Origin: Candidatus Nezhaarchaeota archaeon
GTDB lineage: Archaea > Thermoproteota > Methanomethylicia > Nezhaarchaeales > WYZ-LMO8
NCBI GenBank assembly: GCA_025059375.1
Contig: JANXDO010000004.1
Location: forward strand, 1 to 64,000
DNA length: 64,000 nucleotides
Direction: 5' to 3'
In this document: positions 59,489 to 64,000 of the stretch, piece by piece
Numbering within the stretch: position 1 is the first letter of the stretch
Layout: every line of letters begins with the position of its first letter
The notes under the pieces: model-generated
Seen by the model: only the letters and a program-made list of their open reading frames with translations
What the model was told of the DNA's origin: nothing
Databases searched by the model: none
Made by a program: the position numbers and the translations under genes

Positions 59489-60388
59489 ATGAGAATTCTC
59501 TTCTTAGGCACGTCGGCAAGCATTCCAACAAAGAGGAGATCCCTACCATCAATTATGATCATGAGAGAAGGAGAGCAGCTGCTCTTTGACTGTGGAGAAG
59601 GAGCTCAAAGACAGATGATTGAAGCTGGAATAGGAATGAGGAAGAGACTTAGAATATTCATCACACACATGCATGCTGATCATGTTTTAGGATTAGCAGG
59701 CATCCTTATGACTTTATCTCTAACTGGTAGGAAGGACCCACTTGAAATCTATGGACCCTCAGGGCTAGAGCTCTTTATAGATTGCCTAAGAAACATCTTT
59801 AACTTTAGCCCACTTTTCAATTTAATAGTACACAAAGTTTCTAAGGGTACCATTTACCACGGAAAGGGCTTCAGGGTTGACGCCTTTGAGGTGCATCATG
59901 TGACAGAGTCTTACGGGTATGCGGTCATAGAGGATCCAAGACCAGGTAAATTTGACCCAAAGAGGGCTGAGTATCTCGGAGTTCCAAGAGGTCCCCTCTG
60001 GAAAGCCCTTCAAGAGGGCAAGTCGATCACCATCAATGGTCGCGTAGTAAGACCTGAAGACGTTATGGGTCCACCACGCCCTTCAATTAAAGTAGTATAC
60101 ACTGGGGATACAGCTCCATCAGACGAAGTGGTGAAAGTGGCAGAGGAAGCGGATTTACTGATTCATGAGGCAACATTTGATAATTCATTAGAAGAGCTAG
60201 CGAAGGAAGAATTGCATTCCACAGCTGCTCAAGCAGCCACCATAGCCTTAAAAGCTAGGGTTAAGAGGCTTGTACTAACACACATAAGCCCAAGATATGA
60301 TGACGTAAACCCCCTCCTTAATCAAGCAAAGCAAATATTCGAGAACACGTTAATAGCTGAAGACTTAATGGACTTAACAGTCCCATGA
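59489..60388 (+). CDS. rnz: Ribonuclease Z (tRNA 3'-endonuclease)
   Basis: The protein has 299 residues from ATG 59489 (TTG 59486 precedes it; an AAGGAGGAG site is upstream of both). FLGTSASIPTKRRSLPSI at the start, THMHADHVLGLAGIL (H-x-H-x-D-H, about 59), VYTGDTAPSD (about 206), HEATF and LTHISPRYDD (about 266) are the metallo-beta-lactamase motifs in order. The length fits the short form. It cuts tRNA precursors 3' of the discriminator; the window holds tRNAs without encoded CCA. Confidence 0.95.
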   Translation: MRILFLGTSASIPTKRRSLPSIMIMREGEQLLFDCGEGAQRQMIEAGIGMRKRLRIFITHMHADHVLGLAGILMTLSLTGRKDPLEIYGPSGLELFIDCLRNIFNFSPLFNLIVHKVSKGTIYHGKGFRVDAFEVHHVTESYGYAVIEDPRPGKFDPKRAEYLGVPRGPLWKALQEGKSITINGRVVRPEDVMGPPRPSIKVVYTGDTAPSDEVVKVAEEADLLIHEATFDNSLEELAKEELHSTAAQAATIALKARVKRLVLTHISPRYDDVNPLLNQAKQIFENTLIAEDLMDLTVP

Positions 60389-60394
60389 GCTGAT

Positions 60395-61195
60395 TTACTT
60401 TGTATTTAACATCCTTGACAGTGTCTTCAAGCTCTCCCTCGCAGCATCCAAGCTCAAGACTTCCAGCGTCATCCCTCCTATCAGCTTAAGTCTGCTCACC
60501 TTGTTTGTAAATGCCTCCCACCTTATGCTTCCAAAGCCTATGGGTAAGTGATCATCTATTTCACCATTATTATCGTGCAAGTGTACATGGATTATGTGAT
60601 TTCCTAAGTGGTCAAGAAATGCCTCCACCTCACTACCGTCGATGGTGTTTGAATGACCTACATCGAACGTCAATCCTATCCTATCAAGAGACTGCATGTG
60701 TTCTAAGAGTGATACAGCGTCCTTGTGAGAGCTAATTAGAGCGAACGAATATTTAGGTAGATTCTCAACCCCAACGTAAACATCTAAGCTCCCAGCAACT
60801 TTATTAACGAACCTTAACACGTTAAGGAATATGTTCCAGCTAGTCCTTGGTTTATAGTAATCTAATGGAGACTTAAATCCTGAGTGGATGACCACAATTC
60901 TCGACTCTACTTTATGTGCACTCTCCATGGACTTCTTTATTAGTTTCAGAGAACATTCCCTTAAGTAGAGTTGAGGTGTTGATATATTTATACCATCAAA
61001 TGGAGCATGCACCAAGTACTGCAAGGAGTATGAGTCTCTAAGCTCTTTAAGCTCTCGTATCCTCTCATTAGAACTTAATCTATGCTTCCATTCATCTAAT
61101 ATCTCTATGTTCTTGAAACCCTCGCTAGCTGCCCTGATTATAAATTTATTTAGAGGCTTAAGCACCCCCGCTAACGATGATAAGTAAATGTCCAT
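60395..61195 (-). CDS. AP endonuclease 2-like / sugar isomerase TIM-barrel protein
   Basis: The protein has 266 residues. HAPFDGINIS (about 60), VVIHSGF (about 99), VGVENLPKYSF, GLTFDVGHSN (about 176) and HVHLHDNNGEIDDHLPIG (about 202) are the metal ligands of the xylose-isomerase/endonuclease IV-like barrel. Substrate may be a sugar or abasic DNA; the size is a little short for endonuclease IV. The start overlaps the UPF0201 stop (TAATG). Confidence 0.88.
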   Translation of the reverse strand: MDIYLSSLAGVLKPLNKFIIRAASEGFKNIEILDEWKHRLSSNERIRELKELRDSYSLQYLVHAPFDGINISTPQLYLRECSLKLIKKSMESAHKVESRIVVIHSGFKSPLDYYKPRTSWNIFLNVLRFVNKVAGSLDVYVGVENLPKYSFALISSHKDAVSLLEHMQSLDRIGLTFDVGHSNTIDGSEVEAFLDHLGNHIIHVHLHDNNGEIDDHLPIGFGSIRWEAFTNKVSRLKLIGGMTLEVLSLDAARESLKTLSRMLNTK

Positions 61196-61629
61196 TATTC
61201 ATCACCTGGTGGTCCTCTTTCAAAAATTGGTTTACCTTTAGATGTTGGTGGCGCAAGCCAGTCTATTACTGATTTAGCATCAACACCAGTAATTTCAACC
61301 TTTATAGGTCCTAGAGGGGATTCCCTGCTTGGCAGGCAGAAGGTGATGTTATTCATGAAAGCTGCCTGCTTGTGAAGGTAGAATACTACTTTGTCTTCAC
61401 TTGACCATCTTAGCATCATCAACCTTGCAGAGTCTAAGATTTGTTGCTGCCTTATTCTCTGATGCAATCTCTCAAGGGCTTTAGGTCTTTCAGCTTCAGC
61501 TATAAGTATCTTGCCCGTACCTAAGTCCTCAATCTTGAGGCTTGATGGTGTGATGACGTTAAGCACTGCGGTCCTCACCTTCTCTTCATCTTCTGTCGGC
61601 CTTATCTCCGCTCTAACTATTATCTTCAT
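61195..61629 (-). CDS. UPF0201-type protein
   Basis: The protein has 144 residues. KIIVRAEIRPTEDEEKVRTA is the N-terminal block of UPF0201 (COG1931), and a double ferredoxin-like beta-alpha layout follows, ending with a Pro-rich tail. These proteins are archaeal, of unknown activity, and usually encoded next to UPF0200 kinase-like proteins, exactly as here. It begins 1 nt after the stop of the UPF0200 gene. Confidence 0.88.
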   Translation of the reverse strand: MKIIVRAEIRPTEDEEKVRTAVLNVITPSSLKIEDLGTGKILIAEAERPKALERLHQRIRQQQILDSARLMMLRWSSEDKVVFYLHKQAAFMNNITFCLPSRESPLGPIKVEITGVDAKSVIDWLAPPTSKGKPIFERGPPGDE

Positions 61630-62184
61630 TTATGAACCCCTCTCTGCTAAGCTCAGCAGAACTTTCTTTGCTTTCTCCTTAAAGTCCTCCAAAGTACCAT
61701 CATTAACCATCATGAGATCGGCTAGTGCTATTACATTCCCTAAGCCGAGTGATAACTCCTTAAAATCACGATCTCTCATCTCCTCAAGACTTTTAGGATC
61801 ATCCTCCCTATTCCTCCTTCTCAACCTGATATACCTATCAAGCGGTGAGCTATGTATTGCGAGGATAATAACATTACCTACGGTCTTGAACTCTTCTATC
61901 TCTTCAAGGCTCCTCACGCCCTCGATAATAGCAACATCCCACTCATCCTCCATCATTACCTTAACCACTCTCTTAGCAATAGCTCTAGGTCCCTCTCTCC
62001 TTCTCAGCTCAAACATGGCCTTCTTAACCTCTTCCCAAGAGATGTGACCTTTCTCCTTTAAGACCTCTTCACGTACCACGTTACCCATTGAATATACTCT
62101 AAGACCTAGCTCTCGTGCTACTTCTGCCACTACAGTCTTTCCAGCACCTGGCATTCCAGTTAAGCAGATGAGCTTCCTTGCCAT
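61630..62184 (-). CDS. UPF0200-type P-loop kinase-like protein
   Basis: ATG 62184 lies 1 nt after the radical SAM gene stop, giving 184 residues (an upstream frame to 62205 overlaps it). LICLTGMPGAGKTVVAEVA (about 4-22) is the Walker A, YSMGNVVREEV resembles the adenylate-kinase-like substrate region, and LRRRNREDDPKS forms a basic lid. The family resembles dephospho-CoA kinase and adenylate kinase; a role in CoA synthesis is possible but not shown here. Confidence 0.88.
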   Translation of the reverse strand: MARKLICLTGMPGAGKTVVAEVARELGLRVYSMGNVVREEVLKEKGHISWEEVKKAMFELRRREGPRAIAKRVVKVMMEDEWDVAIIEGVRSLEEIEEFKTVGNVIILAIHSSPLDRYIRLRRRNREDDPKSLEEMRDRDFKELSLGLGNVIALADLMMVNDGTLEDFKEKAKKVLLSLAERGS

Positions 62185-62185
62185 T

Positions 62186-62950
62186 TCACCTCGCAACCCT
62201 CTCAAGACCGTTCTCTCGTGTCCTTATGTAAACGTTTTTAACTCCTTCACTAAGAGCTGCCTTCGCCATTATAAGAAGCTCCTGTTTGGTGGGTGGCCTC
62301 ATGGACTTAAGGCTTTGATCTAATAAATCAGCTTCGGGTCTAAATTGCTGTATTACGAACTTTGTGACTCCTACTATTCTTCTCGCTATCATCCTGATAC
62401 TATCAACATCATCCAAAAAGCCAGGAACTATAAGAGTTCTCACCTCAACTTCAACATTTGATCTCAAGAGGATGTCAAGGGTCTTCTCAACCTCCTTAAT
62501 AACCCTCTCCCCATGACCTGGCAAGCCTATTGCCTTTTCATACGCTTTTGAGTCCAAAGGCGCCTTAACATCAAGGGCCACTCTATTTATAATGTTCTCC
62601 TCCAATAGGAGCTCGATGACTTCTGGTGTTGATCCATTAGTGTCTACACCTACCTCTAGACCCTGCCTTCTTAGCTCTCTGCATAGTTCAATTAGCCCCT
62701 CGCGTTGTAGAGTGCACTCACCACCTGTTATTACAACTCCATCGATTAGTGGCTTGCTTTTAAGGATCAGATTAACTAGGCTCCTTACCTCTATCTCTCT
62801 CCCATAACTTGCATCTACAAGTTTACCATTTTGACAAAAGGGGCATCTAAAGTTACACCCAGAAAAAAATATTACGCTGCAAACTTTTAACGGCCAGTCA
62901 ACCGTTGATAAATCAATAATGCCACCCACTCGTATCTTTTTGCTACTCAA
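62186..62950 (-). CDS. Radical SAM activase (PFL/anaerobic NrdG activator-like)
   Basis: The protein has 254 residues. VIFFSGCNFRCPFCQNG carries C-x3-C-x2-C (about 30-37), and VITGGECTLQ and GVDTNGSTPEVIELL are the SAM-binding barrel. It is the glycyl-radical activating enzyme type (COG1180), which uses SAM to install a radical on ribonucleotide reductase or a formate lyase; no partner is in the window. It is followed by UPF0200 with overlapping end. Confidence 0.92.
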   Translation of the reverse strand: MSSKKIRVGGIIDLSTVDWPLKVCSVIFFSGCNFRCPFCQNGKLVDASYGREIEVRSLVNLILKSKPLIDGVVITGGECTLQREGLIELCRELRRQGLEVGVDTNGSTPEVIELLLEENIINRVALDVKAPLDSKAYEKAIGLPGHGERVIKEVEKTLDILLRSNVEVEVRTLIVPGFLDDVDSIRMIARRIVGVTKFVIQQFRPEADLLDQSLKSMRPPTKQELLIMAKAALSEGVKNVYIRTRENGLERVAR

Positions 62951-63032
62951 GAAGTAACACCACTAGAACACTCTCATACCTCTACCCGAAAGCATTTTTC
63001 TTCTTTACGCTAGATAAGTTTAGGGGCTATCA

Positions 63033-63920
63033 ATGCCAGTCCTAGTGCCAGGACCTGCATCTCCATCCTTAACACAACGTATGGCGATGCTCAGCAACTT
63101 TGCAATGGTTAAGGTAAGTTATAAGGTCTTCCCCGACGGTGAGTCCTACATTCGATTGGAAGAACCCATTAAGGATGACGTAGCAATAGTCGTCCAGTCG
63201 TGCCCTCCCCCTCAAGACAAGAGGATTATAGAGCTACTTCAATTGATAGACGCCTCTCTGCGGGCAGGAGCTTCAAAAGTTGTGGTTATAGTTCCATACC
63301 TTGCCTATTCAAGGCAAGATAAAGTCTTCTTAAACTATGAAGCCTTAAGTTCTAAGATAGTAGCAAGAGTTATAGAGTCCGTGGGAGCCCATGCTTTCAT
63401 CACAGTTAATGCTCACAGCGAGATGGTGTTAAGCTACTTCAAGATTAAGGCCTTAAGTGCTGATGCCTTTCCGGAGATAGCTGCTTACCTATCATCATTA
63501 AACTTGAAGAACCCACTCATTCTATCGCCAGATAAGAAGCGATACCCTGAAGCTCAACGCGTTGCTAAGCTACTCAATGCTGAGGCAACTTTTTTCGAGA
63601 AGAAGAGAGACTTGGTGACAGGAGGTATAACAACTGAAGAAAGACCCTTAAATGTCGAGGATAGGGATGTGATAATAATTGATGATATAATAAGTAGCGG
63701 GGGGACAGTGGCGAACGCAGCAAGAATAGTCTCTAGAGGTAATCCAAAAAGGATAGTTGCAGCATGCATTCATGGTCTTTATGCAGCAGGTGCTGTAGAC
63801 AAGCTGGTAGCGGCAGGAGTCCAAGAGATCATAAGCACTGACACCATAGAAACCAAGACGTCAAGAATAAGTGTAGCAAGACCTTTGTTAGAATCACTAA
63901 GGCAAGTAGTGGAGGATTAG
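63033..63920 (+). CDS. prs: Ribose-phosphate pyrophosphokinase (PRPP synthase)
   Basis: The protein has 295 residues, the archaeal short form. KVSYKVFPDGESYIRLEEP (about 28-46), VVIVPYLAYSRQDKVF (about 87), TVNAHSEMVL (about 128) and VIIIDDIISSGGTVANAARI (about 213) are the metal, ATP and PRPP loops. It makes PRPP for pyrimidine (pyrB, pyrI, pyrC here), purine and histidine synthesis. ATG 63033 is the family-typical start. Confidence 0.95.
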   Translation: MPVLVPGPASPSLTQRMAMLSNFAMVKVSYKVFPDGESYIRLEEPIKDDVAIVVQSCPPPQDKRIIELLQLIDASLRAGASKVVVIVPYLAYSRQDKVFLNYEALSSKIVARVIESVGAHAFITVNAHSEMVLSYFKIKALSADAFPEIAAYLSSLNLKNPLILSPDKKRYPEAQRVAKLLNAEATFFEKKRDLVTGGITTEERPLNVEDRDVIIIDDIISSGGTVANAARIVSRGNPKRIVAACIHGLYAAGAVDKLVAAGVQEIISTDTIETKTSRISVARPLLESLRQVVED

Positions 63921-63921
63921 G

Positions 63922-64000
63922 ATGTCAAGCAGCCTCATCCGGTGCTTCATAGCAATTGACGTTGATGACCCTAAGGTAGTAAGCAAGATTATGGAGATAC
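63922..64000 (+). CDS. thpR: RNA 2',3'-cyclic phosphodiesterase ThpR (3' partial)
   Basis: Only the first 26 residues are in the window: SSSLIRCFIAIDVDDPKVVS. The start RCFIAIDVDDP is the 2H phosphoesterase N-terminal motif of archaeal ThpR (2'-5' RNA ligase-like). It begins 1 nt after the prs stop with GGAGGATTAGG as ribosome site, so the genes are cotranscribed. The rest is outside. Confidence 0.75.
   Translation, partial: MSSSLIRCFIAIDVDDPKVVSKIMEI

Overview
The window reads as the chromosome of a thermophilic archaeon of the Thermoproteota (TACK) side. The evidence is gene content: archaeal DnaG primase, a GAN/RecJ-like DHH nuclease, family B DNA polymerase with a PCNA-binding tail, ATP-dependent DNA ligase, TIP49-like AAA+ ATPase, two GPN-loop GTPases, Elf1, A-type ATP synthase, GGGP synthase for ether lipids, type IV pilins, an intron-bearing tRNA, and TATA boxes about 26 nt upstream of RNA starts or of start codons (leaderless messages). 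Where a leader exists, the usual ribosome site is GGTGAT about 4 nt before the start, and this fixes several ATG or TTG starts. Hyperstable GC-rich RNA helices in an otherwise moderate-GC sequence suggest growth at high temperature. I cannot name the genus.

Layout. 1-7 kb: the end of a very large membrane-anchored surface protein, a small two-helix secreted or membrane protein, a RadB-like recombinase, a CBS/zinc-ribbon protein and RqcH. 7-10.5 kb: dihydroorotase, Mut7-C RNase, AMMECR1, GPN GTPase. 10.5-16.5 kb: a compact type IV pilus operon (three class III signal proteins, one with a propeller-like domain, then the ATPase and the membrane platform). 16.5-17.3 kb: a decayed membrane-protein gene. 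17.3-31.5 kb: DNA ligase, nitroreductase, a membrane-tethered HerA-like ATPase overlapping an XPD-like helicase, a membrane-anchored transglutaminase, TIP49, ThiD-ThiN, radical SAM and GNAT genes. 31.5-36.4 kb: DNA polymerase B facing GAN/RecJ and DnaG. 36.4-43.7 kb: TyrRS, two divergent structured RNA candidates, PheRS beta and alpha, TrpRS, phosphopantetheine adenylyltransferase and methionine aminopeptidase. 43.7-46.4 kb: a DUF1512-type membrane pair, 5S rRNA and three tRNAs. 46.4-54.3 kb: Lrp ligand-binding domain, flavoprotein, phosphoesterase, SWIM protein, divergent pyrB and pyrI, then ATP synthase F-A-B. 54.3-64 kb: GGGP synthase, Elf1, DUF373, coiled coil, GPN GTPase, tRNA methyltransferase, RNase Z, a TIM-barrel protein, the UPF0201/UPF0200 pair, a radical SAM activase, PRPP synthase and the start of a 2',3'-cyclic phosphodiesterase.

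Most of the window is housekeeping: replication and repair, translation (three aminoacyl-tRNA synthetases, tRNA and rRNA), pyrimidine, thiamine and CoA synthesis, and energy. The least explained parts are two divergent GC-rich RNAs sharing a 40-bp promoter gap between pheT and tyrS; a tRNA whose two intron segments are complementary to each other; the pilin-propeller fusion; and the membrane-tethered HerA-like ATPase translationally coupled to an XPD-like helicase.
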